From Candidatus Eubacterium faecigallinarum (GTDB taxonomy: Bacteria; Bacillota; Clostridia; Oscillospirales; Acutalibacteraceae), in NCBI GenBank assembly GCA_019115455.1, contig DXDN01000024.1, positions 1 to 51,889 on the forward strand: a DNA stretch of 51,889 nucleotides. Reading direction: 5' to 3'. Each line of letters begins with the position of its first letter. Position 1 is the stretch's first letter. Shown piece after piece: positions 32,447 through 40,865 of this stretch. The notes beneath the pieces are model-generated. The model was given only the letters and a program-made list of their open reading frames with translations, was not told the origin of the DNA and searched no databases. The translations under genes were made by a program, and so were the position numbers.

Positions 32447-34063
32447 TTAAGCTTTGTATTCACAAATAATTTTTCTTGTTTGCAGGATACTGCTGGGTGT
32501 GACGGAAAATTCGTCGAGTCCCCATTCAATAAGTTTCGGAATCAGCCTCGGGTCAGCCGCCGCTTCGCCGCACATTCCAACTTGAATACCTGCTTTCTTA
32601 GCGCTTTTTATGGTTATTTCTATTGCCCTGAGTACTGACGGCTGCATTGCGTCATACAGCTTGCTGACTTTGGAGTTGCCTCTGTCAACCGCCATAGTAT
32701 AACCCGTAAGGTCGTTGGTGCCGATTGAGAAGAACTCAACCTCCTGCGCCAAAAGGTCTGAGATAAAAACAGCGGACGGTGTTTCCACCATTATTCCAAC
32801 GGGTACTGACTTGTACTCGGTGCCGCTTTCAGCCAGCTCAGCCTCACATTCTTTTATGACAGCTTTTGCCTCGTTTACCTCGTCAATACAGGTTATAAGC
32901 GGCAGCATGATTTTTATATATCCGTAAACCGCCGCCCGCAGTATTGCTCGAATCTGCTTTTTGAAAAGCTCTCTGTTGTCCAGGCAGTAGCGTATCGCTC
33001 TGTGACCCAAGAAAGGATTTTCTTCCTTTTCTATTTTAAGATAAGGAATATCCTTGTCGCCGCCTATGTCAAGAGTTCTAATGATTACTTCCTGACCGTT
33101 CATTGCCCTTGCTACCGTGGAGTATGCCTCAAACTGCTCCTCCTCGGTGGGCTCTGTGTTTCTGTCCATAAAGAGAAACTCGGTTCTGAACAGCCCGATG
33201 CCCTCGGCGCCGTTTTGAAGCACGTTTTGAACGTCCTCAGGTCTGCCGATGTTGGCATAAACCGCTTTTTTAACGCCGTCGGCAGTAATTGTCTCTTTGC
33301 CGATATATGCCTTGAGACTGTCCTTTTGCTTGATATAGTCGCTTTGTTTTGCTCTGTAGCTGTCAAACTCCTGGGTTGACGGGTCGGTTATTACCTCACC
33401 TAAGAATCCGTCGGCTATTATATCCTGACCGTCCGATATTTTCTTTGTGGCGTCAATAACCGAAAGAACGGCGGGTATGCCCATTGCTCTTGCAAGAATG
33501 GCGCTGTGGCTGGTGACTCCGCCTACTTCGGTAACGATTGCGCTGACGTTTTCGCTGTTTATCTGGCTTGTCATGGACGGGGTAAAGTCCTTTGCCACCA
33601 GCACCGAGCCTGCCGCAACGTTTGATATATCCACCGTTTCCACACCGAGCAGTATCTTCAAAAGGCTGTCTTTAATGTCCTTTACATCCGAGGCTCGCTG
33701 ATTTGTAAGCTCGTCATCCGTGGCGGAAAACATGTCGATAAACATATTGCACACCGTGTCAACGGCTTTTTCAGCCACAAAGCCGTTATCGATATTGTCA
33801 TTCATCTGGGACAGCATGAACGGGTCGTTTAGCATCATTATGTGCCCCTCAAGAATTTCCGCTTCCTTGCTGCCGGCAGATTCTTTCAGCGATTCGCAGA
33901 GTGTCTGCGTCTCTTTTATGAATTCGTCAGCCGCATTCTTTAAGCGTTCCTTTTCCGTAGCTGCGTCTGAATACCTAACTTTGCTGTAGTCAAGGTTTAT
34001 ATCTTTTATCAGGACGGCTTTGCCTATTCCGTAACCCTGGCTTGCGCCGATTCCTTTAAGCAT
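32447..34063 (-). CDS. ptsI: Phosphoenolpyruvate-protein phosphotransferase, enzyme I of the PTS
   Basis: A 538-residue enzyme I, which transfers phosphate from PEP to HPr. The phospho-His is His186 in GGVTSHSAILARAMGIPA, and the PEP-binding domain has GLFRTEFLFMDR, GIMVETPSAV and FFSIGTNDLTGY. It is slightly shorter than the usual 560-575 residues. It is the last gene of the fructose operon, separated from ptsH by 72 bases that contain a strong hairpin. Confidence 0.95.
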   Translation of the reverse strand: MLKGIGASQGYGIGKAVLIKDINLDYSKVRYSDAATEKERLKNAADEFIKETQTLCESLKESAGSKEAEILEGHIMMLNDPFMLSQMNDNIDNGFVAEKAVDTVCNMFIDMFSATDDELTNQRASDVKDIKDSLLKILLGVETVDISNVAAGSVLVAKDFTPSMTSQINSENVSAIVTEVGGVTSHSAILARAMGIPAVLSVIDATKKISDGQDIIADGFLGEVITDPSTQEFDSYRAKQSDYIKQKDSLKAYIGKETITADGVKKAVYANIGRPEDVQNVLQNGAEGIGLFRTEFLFMDRNTEPTEEEQFEAYSTVARAMNGQEVIIRTLDIGGDKDIPYLKIEKEENPFLGHRAIRYCLDNRELFKKQIRAILRAAVYGYIKIMLPLITCIDEVNEAKAVIKECEAELAESGTEYKSVPVGIMVETPSAVFISDLLAQEVEFFSIGTNDLTGYTMAVDRGNSKVSKLYDAMQPSVLRAIEITIKSAKKAGIQVGMCGEAAADPRLIPKLIEWGLDEFSVTPSSILQTRKIICEYKA

Positions 34064-34090
34064 AATTATTCCTCCGTTCCTATAAACCGC

Positions 34091-34124
34091 CTTAAAACGG
34101 TAGGCTTTCGCCTGCCGTTTTAAG
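34091..34124 (-). other. 14-bp stem-loop with GAAA loop between ptsH and ptsI
   Basis: cttaaaacggtaggc (34091-34105) pairs with gcctgccgttttaag (34110-34124) with one mismatch. The minus-strand RNA has a GAAA tetraloop. No T run follows the stem, so it is likely an mRNA-stabilising or processing element that lets ptsH and ptsI be expressed at different levels. Confidence 0.8.
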
Positions 34125-34135
34125 AGGGGGGTATA

Positions 34136-34399
34136 TTATTCGCCGAAACCGGATTCTATCATTTGTATTGCTTCGTCAAGCATTGCCTGTTCGTCTGCAC
34201 CGCTGCATTCAACGGTTATCTTGCTGCCTTTTTTAATGCAGGCTGCCATAATGTTCATTATGCTTTTTCCGTTTATTTTGTTGCCGTTGAACATGATGAA
34301 GATTTCTGAAGAATATTTTGACATTGCGCTTACAAAGACATTTGCCGGGCGCATATGAAATCCCATTTCATTAATTATTTCTGTTTCTTTTGATACCAT
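34136..34399 (-). CDS. ptsH: Phosphocarrier protein HPr
   Basis: An 87-residue HPr. The phosphorylated residue is His15 in GFHMRPA, and Ser46 in NGKSIMNIM is present, the site used by HPr kinase in Firmicutes for catabolite repression. AGGAG precedes the ATG. It lies 14 bases downstream of the fructose permease gene, so in this organism the general PTS carrier is part of the fru operon. Confidence 0.96.
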   Translation of the reverse strand: MVSKETEIINEMGFHMRPANVFVSAMSKYSSEIFIMFNGNKINGKSIMNIMAACIKKGSKITVECSGADEQAMLDEAIQMIESGFGE

Positions 34400-34413
34400 T
34401 TTGTTCTCCTAAG

Positions 34414-36345
34414 TTATGCTGTTTCTTTTTTTGTTCTGTTCTTTTTAAGCAGTGCCAGCATTAGTGCTCCGGCTACAGAGCCTGCTACCAGAGCTACAAG
34501 ATAGCCCAGCGGATTGTCAACAACTGCGAATACAAATATACCGCCGTGAGGTGCGGGACACGAGCAGTTAAACAGTGAAGTTACGGCGCCTGCCACAGCT
34601 GAGCCTACCATACATGACGGAATAACTCTCAGCGGGTCGGATGCGGCGTAAGGAATAGCACCCTCAGTGATGAAACACAGTCCCATAAGATAGTTTACAG
34701 GTCCGCTCTTAAGCTCTTCGTTTGACCATTTCTTCTTGTTGAATGTTGTGGAAAGGGCTATAGCGATTGGAGGAATCATACCGCCTATCATAACGGCTGC
34801 CATTATCCAGCCGTTGCCGTCGGCAATAGCGGCTGTGCCGAAAACGTATGCCGCCTTGTTGAATGGGCCGCCCATGTCAATTGCCATCATAGCGGCAAGA
34901 ACGATTGAAAGAAGAATTCTGCTGGTTTCGCCCAGGCTTGAAAGTCCGTTTGAAAGACCGATATTGATAAATCCGACAAACGGATTGATAGCGAGCATAA
35001 ACACTCCGATTAAAAGTGTGCCCAGTAATGGGAAGATAAATACAGGCTTGATGCCGTCCATGCTCTTCGGGAGCCAGGAAAATGCTTTTTTAAGCAGGTT
35101 TACTAACAGTCCGGCAACGAAACCGGCAAGCAGAGCACCTAAGAAACCGGATACTGCTGAGTCGTCGCCTGTAGGTGATGAAAGCGTTGCGCCTGTGGTT
35201 GCCAGATAACCGCCTACAATACCGGGGAGAAGACCGGGACGGTCAGCAATAGACTGAGAGATATATCCGGCAAGTATCGGAAGCATGAATGCGAAAGCCG
35301 CTTTACCTATCCAGAAGATTACTGCAGCAACAGGGTTGGTGTAACCGAAATCTCCGCCGACGTCGGCGTTTCCTGCCAGCGTGTCGATAAGAAAGCCAAG
35401 AGCAATCAGCACACCGCCGCCGACTACGAAAGGAAGCATGTGGGATACGCCGTTCATCAGGTGTTTATACACCTTGCGTCCGAAGCTCTCTTTTTCGTCG
35501 TCATCGGATACATCCGTTTGCTGGTTGTCACTGTGATATATCGGAGCCTTGCCATCAATTATTTTATTGATAAGCTCCTCAGGTTTGTTTATTCCGTTTG
35601 AAACTGAGGTTTTTATAACCGGCTTGCCGTCAAAGCGTGCCATTTCAACATTCTTGTCAGCGGCAACGATTATACCGTCGCACTCTTCAATTTCTTTTTT
35701 TGTAAGAACGTTTTTGGCACCGCCTGAACCGTTTGTTTCAGCCTTAAGGGGATAGCCCATTTTTTCTCCCGCCTTTTCAAGTGCCTCGGCAGCCATATAA
35801 GTATGGGCAATACCGGTGGGGCAGGCGGTTACGGCAAGGATTCTGTAGCCTTGCTTTACGGCAGGTTCTTCCTTAGGTTCTGACGGATATTTTTCACTCT
35901 CTTTTTTATCGATTATTTGCAGGAATTCGTCTGCCGTAGCTGCTTTTCTAAGGTCAGCACAGAATTCCGGCTCCATCAGCATAACCATAAGTCTTGACAA
36001 AATCTCCAGGTGAAGATCTCCGTCAAGAGGTGCGGCAATCATAAATAATATGTCAGATGCCTTGCCGTCAGGTGCGCCGTAATCTACTCCGTTGGGGAGC
36101 GTTATGGCGGAAAGTCCGGGAACTTTCACGCTTTCTGATTTTGCGTGGGGAACTGCTATTCCTTCGCCTATAGCAGTTGAGCCCTGATTCTCCCTTTCAA
36201 GTATAGCTGCTTTATAAGCCTGAACATCGTTTAAATTTCCGGCTTTTTCGTGAAGGGAGATTAATTTGTCTATTGCCTCGTTTTTGGTGGAAACGCTGGC
36301 ACCCAGCTCGATCGCTTCTTTTTTCAACAGATCTGTTATTCTCAT
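34414..36345 (-). CDS. fruA: Fructose-specific PTS enzyme IIABC
   Basis: A 643-residue fusion with domains in the order IIA, IIB, IIC. IIA has phospho-His67 in GIAVPHAKSE, IIB has phospho-Cys175 in VTACPTGIAHTYMAA, and IIC is the membrane part from about residue 285 with FGYTNPVAA and GGIFV segments. It takes up fructose and delivers fructose 1-phosphate to the cytoplasm. It is preceded by fruK with 14 bases between them. Confidence 0.95.
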   Translation of the reverse strand: MRITDLLKKEAIELGASVSTKNEAIDKLISLHEKAGNLNDVQAYKAAILERENQGSTAIGEGIAVPHAKSESVKVPGLSAITLPNGVDYGAPDGKASDILFMIAAPLDGDLHLEILSRLMVMLMEPEFCADLRKAATADEFLQIIDKKESEKYPSEPKEEPAVKQGYRILAVTACPTGIAHTYMAAEALEKAGEKMGYPLKAETNGSGGAKNVLTKKEIEECDGIIVAADKNVEMARFDGKPVIKTSVSNGINKPEELINKIIDGKAPIYHSDNQQTDVSDDDEKESFGRKVYKHLMNGVSHMLPFVVGGGVLIALGFLIDTLAGNADVGGDFGYTNPVAAVIFWIGKAAFAFMLPILAGYISQSIADRPGLLPGIVGGYLATTGATLSSPTGDDSAVSGFLGALLAGFVAGLLVNLLKKAFSWLPKSMDGIKPVFIFPLLGTLLIGVFMLAINPFVGFINIGLSNGLSSLGETSRILLSIVLAAMMAIDMGGPFNKAAYVFGTAAIADGNGWIMAAVMIGGMIPPIAIALSTTFNKKKWSNEELKSGPVNYLMGLCFITEGAIPYAASDPLRVIPSCMVGSAVAGAVTSLFNCSCPAPHGGIFVFAVVDNPLGYLVALVAGSVAGALMLALLKKNRTKKETA

Positions 36346-36359
36346 ATTTATCCCTCTCT

Positions 36360-37277
36360 TTACTTTGTGTTAAAGCATTCGTGTTTCATCATTTCGTCGA
36401 TTTCTTCTCTGGTTGCGAGATTGTCTGAAAAGGCAGTGGCATTGCCGCAGGCAGAGCCAAGTTTAAGCGCATAGCGGCAGTCGTTCTTTTCATAAAGTCC
36501 GGCAAGGAATCCTGCCAGCATCGAATCTCCGCATCCCACAGAGCTTTTTATTTTTCCGGGGACATTGCCCATGGTGTGAACATCTGAGTTCTCATCAATA
36601 AGTGCTGCTCCGTCCTTGCCCCGTGAAACAAGAACGTTTCTCGCTCCCATTTCCTGAAGCTTTTTCGCATACTTTACAATGTCATCAATAGTATTGATCT
36701 GAACGGAAAAAATATCCCCCAGCTCGTGATGATTAGGTTTGATAAGGATGGGCTTGTATTTGAGGACGTTTACCAGAAGATCCCCTGTGGCGTCTACTGC
36801 AAAATCAATGCCTTTGCCGCTGAGACGTTTCAAAATCTTTTCGTAAATGTCGTCAGGCAGAGTCTTTGGTATTGAGCCTGCCAGCACCAAACAGTCGCCC
36901 GCTTTCAGCTTGTCAAGTTTGCTCAGCAGCTCTTCCACCGCATCATCGTCTATATTTGGCCCCTGAGCGTTGATGTCAAGTTCCTTATCGGATTTAATCT
37001 TTACGTTGATTCTGGTGTAACCGCTTTTCAGGGTTACGAAATCGGTTTTTATGTTGTCATCTTCCAGCATGTTTTCAAGCTGTTTGCCTGAAAATCCGGC
37101 AACAAATCCGAGAGCCTTGTTTTCAATCCCGAGCCTTGACAGTATTACTGATACGTTAATGCCCTTGCCGCCGTAGAAGAGCTGCTCGCTTTCTGTGCGG
37201 TTGATGTCCTTTGTAGTAAGTTCATTAACCTTCATCACATAGTCAAGCGCCGGATTGAAAGTTACAGTGTAAATCAT
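36360..37277 (-). CDS. fruK: 1-phosphofructokinase
   Basis: A 305-residue PfkB-family kinase. It begins IYTVTFNPALDYV, has the GGKGINVS motif near residue 36 and the catalytic GCGDSMLAGFLAG near 250. It turns fructose 1-phosphate into fructose 1,6-bisphosphate. The ATG shares its first base with the fruR stop codon (TAATG), so the genes are coupled. Confidence 0.95.
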   Translation of the reverse strand: MIYTVTFNPALDYVMKVNELTTKDINRTESEQLFYGGKGINVSVILSRLGIENKALGFVAGFSGKQLENMLEDDNIKTDFVTLKSGYTRINVKIKSDKELDINAQGPNIDDDAVEELLSKLDKLKAGDCLVLAGSIPKTLPDDIYEKILKRLSGKGIDFAVDATGDLLVNVLKYKPILIKPNHHELGDIFSVQINTIDDIVKYAKKLQEMGARNVLVSRGKDGAALIDENSDVHTMGNVPGKIKSSVGCGDSMLAGFLAGLYEKNDCRYALKLGSACGNATAFSDNLATREEIDEMMKHECFNTK

Positions 37278-38023
37278 TACAACACCTCTTTTACAACTGT
37301 GCGTTTTTTTATTTTATCATTTGCACATTTGTCGGTTATAATACAAGCGGCGTCAAGCTGAGCAAAGCTTACGGCGGATACTTTGTCGAATTTTGAGTTG
37401 TCCGCCAGCACGTACGAGATAAAGCTGCGTTTTATGGCGACTGCCTTAAGCATTGCTTCTTCCGTATCGGGCGTTGTATAGCCCTGCTTTTCGTTGATTC
37501 CGTTGGTTCCGATAAATGCTTTTGTAAATGAATATTTTTGAAGATTTGACGCCGCCACAAGCCCGATTATCGCTTCTGTTGACTGCTTGAGCTGACCTCC
37601 CAGAACAATGGTTTTGCAGCCGTTTTTTGCAAGCTGTTTTGCATTTTCTATTCCGTTTGTCACAAATGTAGCGCCGGAATTGTTCAAAAACTGCGCCATC
37701 AGTAGAGTGGTCGTTCCTGCGTCAAGAAAAACGAAATCATCATCGTTTATCTGCTTTGCGGCATAGCGGGCTATCTCCATTTTTTTGTCGGTGTTTTTAG
37801 TGAGCTTTTCTTCAATATTATCTTCAAGCTTTACAAATTCCTGGTGCAGTGCGGTGGCGCCTCCGTGGACCTTGTTGAGCTTTCCTTCTTTCGCCAGATA
37901 CGTCAGGTCGCGCCTTATTGTGGATTCGCTGGCTGACAGTATCTCGGTGAGCCTTGAAACCGTTACCGAGCCCTGGCGGTTTAAGATTGATAATATTTTT
38001 GATTGCCTGTCCTGAGTAAGCAT
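37277..38023 (-). CDS. fruR: DeoR-family regulator of the fructose operon
   Basis: A 248-residue DeoR regulator. The N-terminal helix-turn-helix reads LSASESTIRRDLTYLAKEGKLNKVHGGA, the standard DeoR pattern, and the C-terminal sugar-phosphate domain has DAGTTTLLMA. It leads the fru operon, and the promoter region carries 10-base repeats that may be its binding sites. Fructose 1-phosphate is the usual effector in this family; that is inference here. Confidence 0.92.
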   Translation of the reverse strand: MLTQDRQSKILSILNRQGSVTVSRLTEILSASESTIRRDLTYLAKEGKLNKVHGGATALHQEFVKLEDNIEEKLTKNTDKKMEIARYAAKQINDDDFVFLDAGTTTLLMAQFLNNSGATFVTNGIENAKQLAKNGCKTIVLGGQLKQSTEAIIGLVAASNLQKYSFTKAFIGTNGINEKQGYTTPDTEEAMLKAVAIKRSFISYVLADNSKFDKVSAVSFAQLDAACIITDKCANDKIKKRTVVKEVL

Positions 38024-38054
38024 GCTTTATACTCCTTTGTCTTTTGACACCCTA

Positions 38055-38084
38055 AGTATATCAAAAATAATCAAAAACAGTCAA
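38055..38084 (-). promoter_or_regulatory. Sigma-A promoter of the fru operon
   Basis: TTGACT (38084-38079), 18-base spacer, TATACT (38060-38055). Two full TCAAAAA repeats occupy the spacer and a third partial one the -35 box. Confidence 0.7.
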
Positions 38085-38090
38085 TAGCAA
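38061..38090. repeat. Three in-phase 10-base repeats over the fru promoter
   Basis: tcaaaaataa (38061-38070), tcaaaaacag (38071-38080) and tcaatagcaa (38081-38090) follow each other without a gap. One helical turn per unit is expected for a protein binding one face of the helix, as DeoR repressors do. Confidence 0.65.
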
Positions 38091-38134
38091 CCAGAATAAT
38101 TCGTTACAATCCACTATCAATCAGCGCTTTCTTT

Positions 38135-38266
38135 GTTCATTATGTATACGGATAATGTTTATTATGAACGTTTTTGACTGAAATAAACATTTCGGTCATT
38201 TTTTCGTTCATCCATTTTCAATTTTTTAAAACAAAACGCCGCCCGATATGTACGGACAGCGTTCAT
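38135..38266. repeat. Scattered GTTCAT/ATGAAC motifs in the fruR-corA gap
   Basis: The fruR-corA gap (338 bases) holds gttcat at 38135-38140, 38206-38211 and 38261-38266 and the inverse atgaac at 38164-38169, besides the fru promoter, the hairpin at 38235-38263 and AT-rich DNA. The first and inverted copies form a 35-base imperfect palindrome. No other gene is visible in the gap. Confidence 0.35.
38226..38263 (-). terminator. Minus-strand terminator upstream of the fru promoter
   Basis: The arms are 38235-38245 and 38253-38263. In minus-strand RNA all 11 positions pair, two as G-U; in plus-strand RNA those two positions are C-A mismatches. A T-rich run follows on the minus strand only. No minus-strand gene lies to its right, so it implies a short transcript antisense to the corA leader. 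Confidence 0.6.
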
Positions 38267-38361
38267 TAATATTATTACCAATTTTAATAAAATTATTTTA
38301 TTTGAGAATTTACAAAAAACAGCATATAACTATATATGATACTGTGAATTGGGGTGAGTAA

Positions 38362-39297
38362 GTGCTTTATCAGTTTGATGACGATATAGTCAGCGTTGGT
38401 CTGTCTGATATAAACGAGAATATCCTTTCATTTGGATTTATAAATTTTAAGCAGCTTAAGGAAAACTATATGCAGTTTGGATTTTCTCTTCAGTCGGTGG
38501 AGAAGTGCAGCGAATCCAGCAGCTTTTTTTCCAGCGATATAGAAGTGTTTGACAAATACTGCTTTGTTAAGCTAAGTGTCGTGAACGTTACGGATGTGAA
38601 CGTAAGGCACAACTGTTTTGCCATTTTTATAAGGAAAAATCTACTTTTGGTGGTTAATATTTCGGACGACAACTGCGCCAACAGAAACACATTTATGCGT
38701 GCCCTCTCAAAAATATCATGTGAGAACGTCAGTCTTGAAAAGCTTGTGTGCGCTTTTTTTGAAAGCCTTATATCAGGCGATAACAAAGCGCTGGAAAAGG
38801 CAGAGCTTGAGATAAATCAGCTGGAGGAAACCGTGCTTAAAAGCAGGGCAGACAGTAATTTTAACATGAGGCTTTTGGAAATGAAAAAAGAGCTGCTCAC
38901 CCTTAGAGGGTATTACGAGCAGCTTATTGATATAAGTGAGGCTTTGCGTGAAAACGAAAACGAAGTTTTTGAAAGTAACGGACTTAAAGCCTTTAATATT
39001 TTTACCGATAAAGCCGTTAGGCTTAAGGAAAATGTTGATTTGCTCAGGGACAGCGTTGTGCATCTATGGGACGCTTATCAGGCGTATCTTAACATGAAAC
39101 TGAACCTGACCATGAAAGTTTTTACGCTGATGACTACGGTGTTTTACCCCATAACGGTTATCGTTGGGTGGTACGGAATGAATTTTGATTACATGCCAGA
39201 GCTTGGGTGGCGGTACGGCTATGTTTATGTGATGGTACTTTGCGCTGTGCTGGTTTTTTCCCTTTTGTTTTGGTTTAAAAAGAAAAAATGGTTTTGA
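38362..39297 (+). CDS. CorA-family divalent cation transporter
   Basis: A 311-residue CorA-type protein. The signature GMN is present in WYGMNFDYMPELGW between two C-terminal membrane segments, and a long helical coiled region precedes them. The N-terminal domain is cytoplasmic. The start is GTG 38362 after GGGGTGAG. It would move magnesium, cobalt or nickel through a pentameric channel; which ion cannot be told. No M-box riboswitch is visible in the short leader. Confidence 0.88.
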   Translation: MLYQFDDDIVSVGLSDINENILSFGFINFKQLKENYMQFGFSLQSVEKCSESSSFFSSDIEVFDKYCFVKLSVVNVTDVNVRHNCFAIFIRKNLLLVVNISDDNCANRNTFMRALSKISCENVSLEKLVCAFFESLISGDNKALEKAELEINQLEETVLKSRADSNFNMRLLEMKKELLTLRGYYEQLIDISEALRENENEVFESNGLKAFNIFTDKAVRLKENVDLLRDSVVHLWDAYQAYLNMKLNLTMKVFTLMTTVFYPITVIVGWYGMNFDYMPELGWRYGYVYVMVLCAVLVFSLLFWFKKKKWF

Positions 39298-39336
39298 TTT
39301 TAAAAATATGATATAATTATTAAAAGGTGTGATGTT

Positions 39337-39831
39337 ATGCAATATTATTGTGAATATTATTCACCAATTGGAAAAATATTTCTTCAAAGCGACGGCTGCT
39401 GCATGACAGAGCTTAAATTTGAAAATCAAAAATATTTTGTTTCTCCGTCCGACTCAGCGGAGAACTGTCCCGACCTTCCTCTTTTTAAGAGCGTGTGCCG
39501 CTGGCTTGACGCATATTTTAATGGTGAAAATCCCGAGATATCGTTTGATGTCAGGGTGCAGGGGAGCGAATTTTGCCGTAGGGTTTGGGATGAGCTTATG
39601 AATATCCCTTACGGCAAAACCGATACATACGCAGGCGTTGCGGCTCGTCTTGAAGAGAAATACGGTAAAAATACGTCAGCCCGTGCCGTGGGCGGCGCTG
39701 TGGGACGTAATCCCGTTGCAATTATAATTCCCTGTCACAGGGTTGTGGGTTCAGACTCGAGCCTTACCGGGTATGCAGCAGGAACTGATAAAAAGAGGTT
39801 TCTTCTATCGCTGGAAGGCGTTTTAATTTAA
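39337..39831 (+). CDS. ogt: Methylated-DNA--protein-cysteine methyltransferase
   Basis: A 164-residue Ogt/AGT repair protein. The active Cys is in IPCHRVVG, and the DNA-binding helix-turn-helix contains NIPYGKTDTYAGVAARL, ending in ARAVGGAVGRNP with the Arg finger. It removes alkyl groups from O6 of guanine in a single-use reaction. AAAGGTGTG precedes the ATG. The gene converges with trxB 6 bases away and no terminator is visible. Confidence 0.93.
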   Translation: MQYYCEYYSPIGKIFLQSDGCCMTELKFENQKYFVSPSDSAENCPDLPLFKSVCRWLDAYFNGENPEISFDVRVQGSEFCRRVWDELMNIPYGKTDTYAGVAARLEEKYGKNTSARAVGGAVGRNPVAIIIPCHRVVGSDSSLTGYAAGTDKKRFLLSLEGVLI

Positions 39832-39837
39832 ATAGAA

Positions 39838-40761
39838 TTATGCTTTTGACGCCAGATATTCGTTGGCGGACTGAACTGCCGCGGCACCGTCTGCAACGGC
39901 GGTTACGATTTGACGCAGTGCCTTTGTTCTGACGTCGCCGGCAGCGAAAACTCCGGGGACATTCGTTTTTGTGTCCTCGCCGGCTATTATATAGCCGCCA
40001 TCATCAAGGCCTACTATGCCCTTTAAAAATTCAGTAGCAGGCTTTCTGCCGATGCTCACAAATATTGCGTCGCATTTTATCTCTCTGATTTCTGAGGTTT
40101 TTGTGTCGGCAATCTTAACTGCGTTTACTCTGTCGTCCGCTTCAATGGCGGATACAGTGCTGTTCCAGCAAAATTCGACATTTTGAGCTTTCATCAGCGC
40201 GTCAACGTATATTTTTTCAGCTCTGAGCTGGTCACGTCTGTGTACCAAATAAACCTTTTCGGCGATATTTGACAGATAGAGAGCGTCGTCAACAGCGGTG
40301 TTTCCGCCGCCGGCAACTACTACGGTCTTGTCCTTATAGAATCTGCCGTCACAATGGGCGCAGTAATGAACGCCTTTGCCCGTATATTCCTCTTCGCCGT
40401 CAATACCAAGTTCTCTGGGATTTGCTCCGGTGGAGATAACGACGGTTTTTGCAAGATATTCGCCGGATGTTGTCTCAAGGATTTTCACGTCTCCGTCAAG
40501 CTTGGCGGAGAGCACATCGGCATATTCTGTTTTAGCGCCGAATTTTTCCGCCCCCTCCTGCATTTTCATTGCCAGGGAGAAGCCGTCGACGCCGTCGCTG
40601 AAACCTGGGTAATTGTCAATTGTGCCTGTCAGAGTCATCTGACCACCGGGCGACATCCTTTCGAGCAGTAACACGTCGAGCCCTGCACGGCAGGCATATA
40701 AAGCGGCGGTGTATCCGGCAGGACCTCCGCCTATAATTATCATGTCATGAATTTTTTCCAT
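39838..40761 (-). CDS. trxB: Thioredoxin reductase
   Basis: A 307-residue FAD/NADPH flavoprotein. The FAD-binding GGGPAGYTAALYACRAG, redox pair CAHC, NADPH-binding GGGNTAVDDA and the C-terminal FAAGDVRTKALRQIVTAVADGA are all present. It reduces thioredoxin with NADPH. The ATG at 40761 is preferred because GGTGATT lies before it; the frame also extends to a GTG at 40770. The gene is divergent from a Crp/Fnr regulator. Confidence 0.94.
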   Translation of the reverse strand: MEKIHDMIIIGGGPAGYTAALYACRAGLDVLLLERMSPGGQMTLTGTIDNYPGFSDGVDGFSLAMKMQEGAEKFGAKTEYADVLSAKLDGDVKILETTSGEYLAKTVVISTGANPRELGIDGEEEYTGKGVHYCAHCDGRFYKDKTVVVAGGGNTAVDDALYLSNIAEKVYLVHRRDQLRAEKIYVDALMKAQNVEFCWNSTVSAIEADDRVNAVKIADTKTSEIREIKCDAIFVSIGRKPATEFLKGIVGLDDGGYIIAGEDTKTNVPGVFAAGDVRTKALRQIVTAVADGAAAVQSANEYLASKA

Positions 40762-40829
40762 ACTAATCACCGTAATTTTTATAGCATATCTTAGCAGATT
40801 TATATCTGATTATAAATATATTCAGGCAA

Positions 40830-40847
40830 AGCCGGAGCTTTCCGGCT
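40830..40847 (+). other. 7-bp hairpin before the second Crp/Fnr gene
   Basis: agccgga (40830-40836) pairs with tccggct (40841-40847), loop gctt, 9 bases before the ribosome site. It could be a leader hairpin or a palindromic protein site. A second palindrome, cagat-ttat-atctg, lies at 40795-40808 on the trxB side. Confidence 0.5.
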
Positions 40848-40865
40848 TATATGAAAGGAAATAAA

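Noticed and set aside
38300-38361. M-box riboswitch before the CorA-like gene
   Set aside because: The leader is AT-rich and short, with none of the conserved M-box helices; the hairpin at 38235-38263 favours the other strand.
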